A stretch of 64,000 nt of DNA, taken from Pseudaeromonas sharmana (GTDB taxonomy: Bacteria; Pseudomonadota; Gammaproteobacteria; Enterobacterales; Aeromonadaceae). The notes under the pieces were generated by a model, which saw only the letters and a program-made list of their open reading frames with translations, was not told the origin of the DNA and did no database searches. The translations under genes were made by a program, and so were the position numbers. The DNA lies in the NCBI RefSeq assembly GCF_042649925.1, contig NZ_JBHSAF010000014.1:62001-126000 (forward strand), in the 5' to 3' direction. Shown piece after piece: positions 54,437 to 62,209 of this stretch; within the stretch, counting starts at the first letter, position 1, and every line of letters starts with the position of its first letter.

Positions 54437-54475
54437 CCAGGCCGTTTCCACCCAGTGGAAACGGCCTGGTTGTTT
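54437..54475 (+). terminator. Terminator after the DAACS symporter gene
   Basis: Perfect 15-bp stem from CCAGGCCGTTTCCAC (54437-54451) to GTGGAAACGGCCTGG (54455-54469), 3-base loop, then TTGTTT. It lies between convergent genes; only the plus-strand side has the T run. Confidence 0.85.
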
Positions 54476-54501
54476 CGGGCGCGGTGACGGGGGACGGGAC
54501 C

Positions 54502-55320
54502 TCAGCCCCGGGCGTAGGCCGCCGCTGCCTGAAACAGATCCTCCTGCGGACGGATGCCGGTGTAGAGCACAAATTGTTCCACCGCCTGGATGGCAAACAC
54601 TTCGGCACCGGTGATCACGCATTTGTTCTGGCGTTGGGCCGCCTCAATCAGCGGTGTGCGTGCCGGCATGGCGACGACATCGAACACCACCTCTGCCGAG
54701 TGAATCAGCTGCTCGGAAAATGCCAGCTGGCTTGCCTCGACGGCGCCCGCCATGCCCAGCGGCGTGGCATTGACCAGGATAGCGGCCCGCAGATCGCCGC
54801 ACCCGGCGGCCCACTGGTAGCCATATTGTGCCGCCAGCGCCTGACCACGAGCGGCATTGCGCGCCACTATGGTGCCGTTGCGAAATCCACGAGCCTGAAA
54901 GGCTGCCGCCACCGCCTTGGCCATGCCACCGCTGCCTTGCAGGATGAACGGCAGCTCAGGATTGACCGCGTATTGTTCAAGTAACTGATAAATCGCCAGA
55001 TAATCGGTGTTGTAGGCCTTGAGATAGCCGTCGCTATTGACGACGGTGTTCACCGAGTCGATCACCCGCGCCGATGCATCCAGCTCGTCTACCAGCGGGA
55101 TGACGGCCTCCTTGAACGGCATCGAGATGGCGCAGCCGCGGATGCGCAATGCCCGCACCCCTGCGATGGCTCCGTGGATGTCATCGGTGGCAAAGGCCTT
55201 ATACAGGTAATCCAGATCCAGCGCATCGTAGAGGTAATTGTGAAAGCGGGTCCCGAAATTGCTCGGACGGGCCGACAGTGACATGCAGACAATGGTGTCC
55301 TTGTTCAGATGACGGGTCAT
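54502..55320 (-). CDS. Shikimate dehydrogenase-like protein (HI0607 type)
   Basis: AroE-superfamily oxidoreductase of 272 residues. It matches the H. influenzae HI0607/SdhL class rather than AroE or YdiB: CMSLSARPSNFGTRFHNYLYD at the N-terminus and SVNTVVNSDGYLKAYNTDY. The catalytic Lys (SMPFKE) and Asp (NTDY) are present, as is a Rossmann GSGGMAKAVAAAF. This class has very weak shikimate activity and an uncertain natural substrate. ATG 55320 with AGGA 7 bases upstream. The main aroE is expected elsewhere. Confidence 0.88.
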   Translation of the reverse strand: MTRHLNKDTIVCMSLSARPSNFGTRFHNYLYDALDLDYLYKAFATDDIHGAIAGVRALRIRGCAISMPFKEAVIPLVDELDASARVIDSVNTVVNSDGYLKAYNTDYLAIYQLLEQYAVNPELPFILQGSGGMAKAVAAAFQARGFRNGTIVARNAARGQALAAQYGYQWAAGCGDLRAAILVNATPLGMAGAVEASQLAFSEQLIHSAEVVFDVVAMPARTPLIEAAQRQNKCVITGAEVFAIQAVEQFVLYTGIRPQEDLFQAAAAYARG

Positions 55321-55445
55321 GGTGATTCCTCATTCAGGCCGGCCAGGCCGGCGGTGGCGGGTGGCGTCGATAGCATGCCGTGACAGGTGGCAGCAAAAAA
55401 GAGCTGAATCGATGACTTTACGGTTCCTCTTTTTACTCTTGGCGG

Positions 55446-57287
55446 CTAATGGGGGGAAAACGGGTACAAGAGAGGGACCAGCAGGACGGTTGCCAGCATC
55501 ACCAATAGGGTAAATGGCACGCCGACGCGGATAAAATCGGCGAAGCGATAACTACCCGGTACCAGCACCAGGGTATTGACCGGCGACGAGACCGGCGTCA
55601 TGAAGGCCGCCGAGGCGGCAATCGCCACCGTGATGGCAAAAGGATAGGGTGACAATCCCATCTGCTGGGCCACGCCGATAGCCACGGGTGCCAGCAGCAG
55701 TGCCGTGGCCGTGTTGGAGATGAACAGGCCAATGCTGGCGGCGACCAGAAACAGCGCGCTCAGCATCAGATGCGGGGAGAGGCGACCAAACAACTGGCTC
55801 ATGCCATCGACCATCAGCGCCAGGGCGCCACTTTGCTGCAAGGCAGTGGCAAACGGCATCATGCCGATGATCAACAACAGCGTAGGCCATTGAATGCTGC
55901 GGTAGGCGCTCTCCATGTCGATGCAACGGAAGGCGCCGAGCAGCAGACACGCCAGCAAGGCGGCGATCACATTCGGGACCCAGCCGCTGATCATCAGCCC
56001 GACCATCAGTGCGACGCACAGCAGGGCCAGGGGCGCCTGGTTTTGGGCTGGCGCCATCTCATCGACTTCGGCTGGCAGATCGTAGAGCAGGAAGTCGCGT
56101 TTGTGCTGCTGCAGATAACGGATCTGCTTCCATTCGCCGGCCACCAGCAGGGTGTCCCCCTGTTGCAGGGGGGTATCCAGCAGATCCTCGGTCACGGCGT
56201 CCCCCTGACGCTGGATACCGACCACGCTGAGCCGGTATTCACGGCGAAAGGCCAGTTGCCGCAGTGTCTTGCCTGGCAGACGGGAGTCGGGGATCAGCGC
56301 CACCTCGGCCAGACCGACGCTGCGGGCGTGTTCGGAGAAGTATTGCCCACGCAGCGGCAGAGGCCGCAACCGGCATTCACGGCAAAACGCCTCGACCTCA
56401 TCTTCGGCGCCCACCAGATCGACCAGCAATACATCCAGGGCTTCAAACTGGCTCTGGGTCGTCACACCGACCAACAGATGGTGGAAGCCGCGGCGACGCT
56501 CGATACCGAGCACGTTGGCGCCGAAGCGGGCGCGCAGTTGCAGGTTTTCCAGCGTCGGCCCGATCAGCGACGAGCCAGGCTGGATCTGCAGACGACAGGC
56601 GCGGTCGGCCAACTGATAGCGCTGGATCAGCTCCTGCATGCGCCGCCGGCCCTGATGCACATGTGGCGTGGTCGGCACCCGTGCCAGCAGACGGTTACCG
56701 ACCAGGCGTATGTAGCCGATGCCCAGCAGCAGGATCAGGACGCCGATTGGTGTGATGTCGAAAAAGCCCAGCGCGCCATGGCCCTGGCGCTCCAGTTCGC
56801 TGCTGATCACCAGGTTTGGTGGTGTGGCCACCAGCGTCAGCATGCCGCTGATCAGTCCGGCCATGCTCAGCGGCATCATGATGCGGGCCGGTGCTACGCC
56901 GATGCGACCGGCCAGGCTCAATGCCACCGGAATGAAGATGGCGACTACACCGGTTGAACTCATCACCGAACCGAGAGTGGCGACCGACAGCATCAACAGA
57001 CTGACCAGCCGCAGTTCGCTGTCGCCGGATAGTTTCAACAGCCAGTCGCCGACCCGATAGGCGACGCCGGTGCGGATCAACCCCTCACCGATGACGAACA
57101 TCAGCGCAATCAACAGCACATTGGCATCGGCAAAGCCCGCCAGCGCTTGCGGCAAGGTCAGCATGCCACTGACCACGAAGGCCGTGATCAGCAGCAGGGC
57201 GATGACATCCATGCGGACGCGGTTGCTGACGAACAGCACTATGGCCAGCGACAGCAGCCCCAATACCTGCAGAATGGCGATATTCAC
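55446..57287 (-). CDS. SLC13/DASS family anion carrier with two RCK_C (TrkA_C) domains
   Basis: Membrane carrier of 613 residues: N-terminal transport half (residues about 1-200), two tandem RCK_C domains (about 205-395, e.g. GSSLIGPTLENLQLRARFGANVLGIER and GKTLRQLAFRREYRLSVVGIQR), then the second transport half. STGVVAIFIPVALSLAGR and SNTATALLLAPVAIGVAQQMG are the paired SNT-type signatures. E. coli YfbS has this layout; the substrate is likely an inorganic or organic anion. It starts with GTG at 57287, 6 bases after AAGGAG. Confidence 0.87.
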   Translation of the reverse strand: MNIAILQVLGLLSLAIVLFVSNRVRMDVIALLLITAFVVSGMLTLPQALAGFADANVLLIALMFVIGEGLIRTGVAYRVGDWLLKLSGDSELRLVSLLMLSVATLGSVMSSTGVVAIFIPVALSLAGRIGVAPARIMMPLSMAGLISGMLTLVATPPNLVISSELERQGHGALGFFDITPIGVLILLLGIGYIRLVGNRLLARVPTTPHVHQGRRRMQELIQRYQLADRACRLQIQPGSSLIGPTLENLQLRARFGANVLGIERRRGFHHLLVGVTTQSQFEALDVLLVDLVGAEDEVEAFCRECRLRPLPLRGQYFSEHARSVGLAEVALIPDSRLPGKTLRQLAFRREYRLSVVGIQRQGDAVTEDLLDTPLQQGDTLLVAGEWKQIRYLQQHKRDFLLYDLPAEVDEMAPAQNQAPLALLCVALMVGLMISGWVPNVIAALLACLLLGAFRCIDMESAYRSIQWPTLLLIIGMMPFATALQQSGALALMVDGMSQLFGRLSPHLMLSALFLVAASIGLFISNTATALLLAPVAIGVAQQMGLSPYPFAITVAIAASAAFMTPVSSPVNTLVLVPGSYRFADFIRVGVPFTLLVMLATVLLVPLLYPFSPH

Positions 57288-57476
57288 AACATGCTCCTTG
57301 CCGGATCCAGCCTAGCTGGCAGATGTACCGTACAAAGGCTTTGTAAATCAACGAAATTTTCGCTGATTGTCCCACCGGAGCCGCATGGCAGAGGTCGGCG
57401 ACCGGCACGGCCGGGCCTGCTGACACTAACGCCGCACGCTCAGTGCGCGGCGCAGCTGCGCGCTGGCGTATGCTCT

Positions 57477-57505
57477 GACGACGCCCGTGTGCCGCGGGCG
57501 TCGTC
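57477..57505. other. Strong GC palindrome after the old-yellow-enzyme gene
   Basis: GACGACGCCCG (57477-57487) and CGGGCGTCGTC (57495-57505) form a perfect 11-bp stem with a 7-base loop, 6 bases past the stop of the minus-strand oxidoreductase. No T run follows in either direction, so it may protect the 3' end or be a Rho-assisted terminator. Confidence 0.55.
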
Positions 57506-57511
57506 GATGGC

Positions 57512-58621
57512 CTATGGCTGACGGGCGGCACCCTGATAGCGTGTCAGCCAGTGTGCGTAGGGGGCGGGCAACAGTGATTCCGGCTCAGGGATCCCCAGTT
57601 GTTGCGCCAGGCGATACGGGTAGTGCGGGTTGGCCAGGTGGGCGCGGCCGATCATCACCAGATCCATCTGTTGCTCGGCGACGACGCGCTCGGCATCCTC
57701 GGCGGCGTCAATGCCCCAGGCGGAAGCCACCGCCAGCCCGGTTTCGCGCCGTACTCGCGCCGTCACCGGTGCCAGAAAGGCTGGCCGCCAGGGGATACGG
57801 GTCTCGGCGATAGTAAAGCCGACGCTGACACTCACCAGATCCAGTCCTAACTGACGCAACTGCTGCAGCACCTGTATCGACTCCTGCAGGGTTTCTTCAT
57901 CCCGATCATCATATTCAATCACCCCCAGGCGCACCGTCAGTGGCAGATGGCTTGGCCATACCTGGCGTACGGCGCTCAGGGTTTCCAGTAAAAAACGTGC
58001 CCGGCCGGCCAGATCACCACCGTAGTCGTCGGTTCTGCGGTTGCTGTGTACGCTAAGGAAGCTTTGCGCCAGATAGCCGTGCGCGAAATGCAGTTCCAGC
58101 CACTCAAAGCCAGCGGCCAGCGCCCGTTTGGCAGCGGCAACGAAGTCAGCCTGGATGCGCGAGATCTGCTGCCGCGTCACGGCCTGAGGTATCCGCGGCA
58201 AGTGATGGCCATAGGCCAGGGCCGAGGGAGCCAGCGTCGTCCAGGCCGCCGGATCTTCAGCTGCAATCTGGTTGTCACCGAGCCAGGGCGGATTCGCATT
58301 TGCCTTGCGACCGGCGTGGGCCAGCTGAATACCCGGCACGGCTCCGCCGGCTTTGATGGCATGGGCGATGCGGGCCAGACCATCGATTTGCGCATCCTGC
58401 CACAGTCCCAGGCAGGCGGGGGTGATGCGTCCTTCCGCAGCAACCGCCGTCGCCTCAACAATGACCAGACCCGCGCCGCCGCGACCCAGGGCGGCATAGT
58501 GCGCCCAATGCCAATCGTTGCTAAGGCCATCGACGGCTTGATACTGGCACATAGGTGGTATTGCGATGCGGTTGCGCAGCGTCAGGGATTGGAGCTGGAA
58601 CGGTGAAAACAGGGTCGACAT
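57512..58621 (-). CDS. Old yellow enzyme family NADH:flavin oxidoreductase (YqjM/XenA-like)
   Basis: FMN-dependent ene-reductase of 369 residues. IPPMCQYQAVDG holds the active-site Cys typical of YqjM-class enzymes, GIQLAHAGRKAN a conserved Arg, LHFAHGYLAQSFLS the catalytic His pair, and SNRRTDDYGGDLAGRARF the FMN/dimer signature; GRAHLANPHYP closes the FMN site. Start at ATG 58621 (MSTLFSPFQL) with GGAG 7 bases upstream; a long in-frame extension to 58804 has no homology. Substrate unknown (alpha,beta-unsaturated carbonyls, nitro compounds). Confidence 0.92.
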   Translation of the reverse strand: MSTLFSPFQLQSLTLRNRIAIPPMCQYQAVDGLSNDWHWAHYAALGRGGAGLVIVEATAVAAEGRITPACLGLWQDAQIDGLARIAHAIKAGGAVPGIQLAHAGRKANANPPWLGDNQIAAEDPAAWTTLAPSALAYGHHLPRIPQAVTRQQISRIQADFVAAAKRALAAGFEWLELHFAHGYLAQSFLSVHSNRRTDDYGGDLAGRARFLLETLSAVRQVWPSHLPLTVRLGVIEYDDRDEETLQESIQVLQQLRQLGLDLVSVSVGFTIAETRIPWRPAFLAPVTARVRRETGLAVASAWGIDAAEDAERVVAEQQMDLVMIGRAHLANPHYPYRLAQQLGIPEPESLLPAPYAHWLTRYQGAARQP

Positions 58622-58846
58622 GGCGAAACTCCGGGAGGCGTGGGCGTGGCGGGGGGCGCAGGAGTGCGCCGTGCCGGTCTGGATGGGGATTATCGGCAGG
58701 AGGCTACCCAGGATCAAATACCGATTTCTTATGTTTGTCATCGTGATACCTGATACCTGCTGCCCATGATTGCGACTGTCCGTGATCCGTGACGAGCAAG
58801 ACAAAACCGCGTAAGGTCATGCCCACAAGCAGACTGGCGGGCCGGC

Positions 58847-59788
58847 ATGATGCACTCCCGTCGCACGATACGGATGGCAGGGGGCAAGGTGACGAGTTTC
58901 TGGAGCAGGCGACTGGCTGGGTTCAAGGGAGTGACGTTGCTGTTGCTGACGTTACCTCCGCTGTTTTGGTCCGGTAACTTTATCGTCGCGCGAGCGATGC
59001 GTGGTGCCATTCCCCCCCTGACACTCTCTTTTAGCCGCTGGGTGATTGCGCTGCTGGTGCTGTTACCGTTTGCTATCCCGGCCTTGCGCCGACAATGGCC
59101 GCTGTTCCTGCCCCACTGGCGTTTGCTGTTGCTGACCTCGCTCACCGGCATTGCCGGCTTCAATACCCTGGTCTACCTGGGGCTGCAGACGACACCGGCC
59201 ACCAATGGTTTGCTGCTGAATTCCACCATTCCGGTGTTTATCTGCCTGCTGGGAACCCTGTCTGGCTCGCTGCGCTTAGGCGGGAGCCAGTGGTTGGGAC
59301 TGCTGATTTCCTTGTCGGGCGTCATTCTCATCATCAGCCATGGCCAGCCGTTGCAGTTGCTGCAGCTGGCTTTTTCCAGGGGTGATCTGCTGGTGCTGCT
59401 GGCGATGCTGTGTTGGGCCATCTACACCATAGCGCTCAAGCAGTTACCGGCGGAGTTAGATCGACTGGCGCTGATGACACTGCAGATTGTACTCGGCCTG
59501 GGGATGTTGCTGCCTGCGTTCGCTTGGGAGCAGACGCAGGATGGGGGTGTCAGCTGGAGTCTTGAGGTGCTACTCGGTCTGGCCTATGTCGGTGTGGTTC
59601 CCTCGGTGTTGGCCTACCTGCTGTATGGCGCATGTGTCAGCCGCTTGGGGCCTGCGCGGGCTGGCTTGTCGGTGCACCTGATCCCCGTGTTCGGCGTCTT
59701 GTTGGCGGTGGCGTTGCTGGGCGAGCAGCTGCACGGATTCCACCTGCTCGGCATGCTGCTGATTGTGATCGGACTGCTCAGGCGCTGA
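58847..59788 (+). CDS. EamA/DMT family transporter
   Basis: Inner-membrane drug/metabolite transporter with ten predicted helices in two EamA repeats (SGNFIVARAMRGAIPPLTLSFSRW in the first, AMLCWAIYTIALKQL in the second). Start is uncertain: ATG 58847 gives 313 residues, ATG 58877 and GTG 58892 (preceded by AGGGGG) remove a basic leader. Substrate unknown; family members export amino acids, nucleosides or drugs. Divergent from the old yellow enzyme gene. Confidence 0.85.
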   Translation: MMHSRRTIRMAGGKVTSFWSRRLAGFKGVTLLLLTLPPLFWSGNFIVARAMRGAIPPLTLSFSRWVIALLVLLPFAIPALRRQWPLFLPHWRLLLLTSLTGIAGFNTLVYLGLQTTPATNGLLLNSTIPVFICLLGTLSGSLRLGGSQWLGLLISLSGVILIISHGQPLQLLQLAFSRGDLLVLLAMLCWAIYTIALKQLPAELDRLALMTLQIVLGLGMLLPAFAWEQTQDGGVSWSLEVLLGLAYVGVVPSVLAYLLYGACVSRLGPARAGLSVHLIPVFGVLLAVALLGEQLHGFHLLGMLLIVIGLLRR

Positions 59789-60371
59789 TCCGCGGTGCGG
59801 GACATGACCGCCGTCGAGGACCGCGGAGCAGGGTGCAGCGGCACATCGTCAGTCAACCACTGCCTTAACATCATTTCTGTGCTGCCGCTGTGGCAAGAGC
59901 GTTGGCCGAGCGCGTCGGCTCGCAACCGCTGACCGGGGGCCTCGCCGATGGGGCTGCTGGCGCGCAAACAACATCGCTGCGCGGCCGGCAACGGCGGTTA
60001 TCGCTGCGCCAGATTTCCCACCTTGCTTGCTCTGACGTCGGCGACCGGCGTTGTTCGCTTGGAGCAAGGGGCAAAAGCGGGGGGCATAAACATGGAGGTA
60101 CTTAATTTTAGGTTATTGATATTATTGGATTTTACCTCTTTATTTTTTATTATTTTTTTTGATTGGTCTTCAAGGAGAGGTCAGCGTTAACTGGCTAGCG
60201 TGAAATGTCCGGCCAAAAGCTGAGTACATGCACCACCTGCATCGATAGCGGGTGATAACAACGATAACAGCAGAGCAGCCAATGGGCTGCCGCTGACAGG
60301 TTACAACGCTTGCTGCTGGCCTGGAGATCATGTTCTTTCCTGGCCGGCAAACCACTCTAACTGGAGAAACC
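59789..60371. other. Long intergenic region with an extreme AT tract
   Basis: About 580 bases with no convincing gene. Bases 60100-60170 are almost pure A/T with long T runs, in sharp contrast to the GC-rich flanks. Small frames here (for example 59948-60190) have no recognisable content, though a 32-residue hydrophobic peptide could start at 60092. A short GCAGCC/GGCTGC hairpin lies at 60275-60290. The promoter of the downstream secreted-protein gene should be in this region. Confidence 0.6.
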
Positions 60372-60974
60372 ATGAAAAAATTAATCATGCTGACGATGGT
60401 TCTGTTTGCTGGCTATGCCAACGCGGCTCATTTTCCGGAAACCTTCTTCGGCTGCCCGAACGACTTGCGGGTGCACATGAACGAGCAAGGTGAAGTCTGG
60501 TTTAACACCAAAAAAGTCCATGTTGAAAAGTACAACGGCAATTATCTTGAAGCCTCCAAGGACGGCGTCACTGTGTCGTTGACCCGCGATGGTGGCCGTG
60601 ATTTCAGTGCCAGCTACAGCGGCAAACGTGGTGGCAATGGTGTCTGCCAGCAGATCAGCGAGTACGATTACAAGCATGGCGAGAGCGCGGATCGGTACTC
60701 CATGAATAGCAACGACTATTCACGCCATCATGACCACTCCAACGACTATTCCCGCCGCGATGGCCGTGACGACAGAACTGCCCGCGCCTGTGCTCGCAAG
60801 GTGGCGGCGGTCACCGGCGCTGATGAAGATCGTATTTCGGTATCGGATGTCTCCTCTTCACAGGCCGCGACCATCTACATGATGTCCGTACCGGATGCTG
60901 ATGCCTCCTGGAAATGTTTCGTCGACCGTCGCGGGCATGTATCCGACGTCGAATTTGGTGGTGCGCAAGGCTGA
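60372..60974 (+). CDS. Secreted protein with Asn-Asp-Tyr-Ser-Arg repeat and C-terminal disulfide module
   Basis: Predicted periplasmic or secreted protein of 200 residues, function unknown. Signal peptide MKKLIMLTMVLFAGYANA with cleavage before AHFPE. The mature N-terminal half has two Cys (FFGCPND, NGVCQQ). A His/Asp/Arg-rich spacer carries two copies of SNDYSR (bases 60711-60725 and 60741-60755). The C-terminal part (ACARKVAAVTGADEDRI to WKCFVDRRG) has one Cys pair and resembles a small module found at the end of other proteobacterial periplasmic proteins. GGAGA precedes ATG 60372 and a terminator follows, so it is monocistronic. Confidence 0.75.
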   Translation: MKKLIMLTMVLFAGYANAAHFPETFFGCPNDLRVHMNEQGEVWFNTKKVHVEKYNGNYLEASKDGVTVSLTRDGGRDFSASYSGKRGGNGVCQQISEYDYKHGESADRYSMNSNDYSRHHDHSNDYSRRDGRDDRTARACARKVAAVTGADEDRISVSDVSSSQAATIYMMSVPDADASWKCFVDRRGHVSDVEFGGAQG

Positions 60975-60996
60975 TAACGCCTGTACGACCAGTACC

Positions 60997-61026
60997 AAGG
61001 CGGCCATGGGCCGCCTTTTTTGTTTT
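60997..61026 (+). terminator. Intrinsic terminator after the secreted-protein gene
   Basis: AAGGCGGCC (60997-61005) and GGCCGCCTT (61009-61017) form a perfect 9-bp stem, followed by a T run and TGTTTT. Confidence 0.88.
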
Positions 61027-61074
61027 CCCCAAGGCTGGCTCCAGCGGCATCGGGCAATGCGAATCGGCTAGCCA

Positions 61075-62181
61075 TCAGCCAAAAGGAGCGGACTGACTGA
61101 ACAACATGCGCAAATCTGGAAAACTGTCGCCGGCATGGTCGCGCGTGCAAAAACGTTGGAGTGCTGTGTTCAAGTGTTGCAACCGATGCCGGCAACCGGA
61201 GTAGCCGATGCTGACTGTGTTGTCTGAAGCGGATACCTGCATCTGCATTGGCAAGCGGAAGGTGGATTGGGTTCCCGGTCGTCTGGTTGTCAGCAACAGA
61301 TCGATGCCCGTTGTCATGGTATCAGCCAGATTGACTTCTGGGCCAACGAACAGACGGCGGCAGGGTAGCGTTTGCCAATGCGGTTGTACCCGCGGATGCC
61401 ACAGTAGCGGAACCGCAGGGAGAACCACACACTCCAGCCTGAGCCCAAGGTGATGGTAGAGGCGATGATGAGCGAACAGCCAGTCACTTTCGCAATCCAA
61501 TCCAATGTGCACAGCGTCGTATAGTCGTGATGTCTGCAGGAACAAGCGTTGCAGCCGCTGGCGTTGCTGCCGGTATGGCGCTGGGGTCAAGCGCCCACTG
61601 AGTCGGCCCAGCACCTGATGCAGGCGATCACACTGTTCAAGATCATGCAAGCCACTGAAGCGATAATCTGGGATCCGCGTGTGTGAGGTCAGCCAGTCGG
61701 CGACGTGGTGTAGACTGTCGCCGATCACCAAGGTGGCGACACTATGTACCAATTCGTACCACTGACTCCTATGCAGCGGGTGGCCAGGTGCCAGCAGGAG
61801 TGGCATCAAGCCATGGTGCCGAACACACTGCACTAGCCATTGGTGATCAGCCGCGGATAGCAGGGGCGAGGCAAGTATGGTGAGCTGTCTGGGATCCCGC
61901 TCTGTTTCGGCGGCGGGTAAAAACGAAACCAGCTGAGCTTGCAGTGCCTGCGCAAAGCCAGCTTCGCTTCCATCAGCATGTGGGTCTTGTGGCACAGATG
62001 GCGTGGTTGTTTCGCTGGCAATGCCGTCAGCGCCGAGACTCTCCGGCATGACCACGGCGTGATGTCGCCCGCGCCTGGGAACAGGTGGCAGCAGTGCAGG
62101 TGTAACGGTGTCCCTGGTGTGATGCGTCTGTCCGCATGACCCCCCCGCCATGGACTGCAGCGATGACAGCAATATGGGCAT
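61075..62181 (-). CDS. N-terminally truncated NifN-like nitrogenase cofactor scaffold protein
   Basis: Protein of 368 residues. From about residue 72 it follows NifN: GSEAGFAQALQ, then RQLTILASPLLSAADHQWL, the IPDYRFSGLHDLEQCDRLHQ region, RLSGRLTPAPYRQQRQRLQ and the closing SIGYSGCRHRLQHLNTAL, in the order and spacing I know for NifN/VnfN. The first domain of NifN, with the cluster-ligating HGxQGC cysteine, is missing; about 70 low-complexity residues stand in its place. The linker between the second and third domains is also shorter. The ATG at 62181 has AAGGAG 7 bases upstream and the frame is intact, so it is probably expressed. It follows the VnfA-like activator by 28 bases. It may be a regulatory or partner-binding remnant, or a decaying gene. 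Confidence 0.68.
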   Translation of the reverse strand: MPILLSSLQSMAGGSCGQTHHTRDTVTPALLPPVPRRGRHHAVVMPESLGADGIASETTTPSVPQDPHADGSEAGFAQALQAQLVSFLPAAETERDPRQLTILASPLLSAADHQWLVQCVRHHGLMPLLLAPGHPLHRSQWYELVHSVATLVIGDSLHHVADWLTSHTRIPDYRFSGLHDLEQCDRLHQVLGRLSGRLTPAPYRQQRQRLQRLFLQTSRLYDAVHIGLDCESDWLFAHHRLYHHLGLRLECVVLPAVPLLWHPRVQPHWQTLPCRRLFVGPEVNLADTMTTGIDLLLTTRRPGTQSTFRLPMQMQVSASDNTVSIGYSGCRHRLQHLNTALQRFCTRDHAGDSFPDLRMLFSQSAPFG

Positions 62182-62209
62182 CGGGCGTTCTCCTTGTGCA
62201 CGGATCAGG

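Noticed and set aside
55770..56957. 395-codon plus-strand reading frame
   Set aside because: It is antisense to the conserved SLC13 carrier and has Gln/Asp/His-rich composition with no recognisable domain; a by-product of GC-rich codon use.
57361..57511. Search for an RNA gene between the SLC13 and old yellow enzyme genes
   Set aside because: Only GC-rich palindromes were found, with no tRNA-like cloverleaf or known RNA motif.
59948..60190. 80-codon plus-strand frame with a hydrophobic tail
   Set aside because: Its first half has no protein-like pattern and no ribosome site; the hydrophobic tail is a consequence of the AT tract. The short peptide from 60092 is left only as a possibility.
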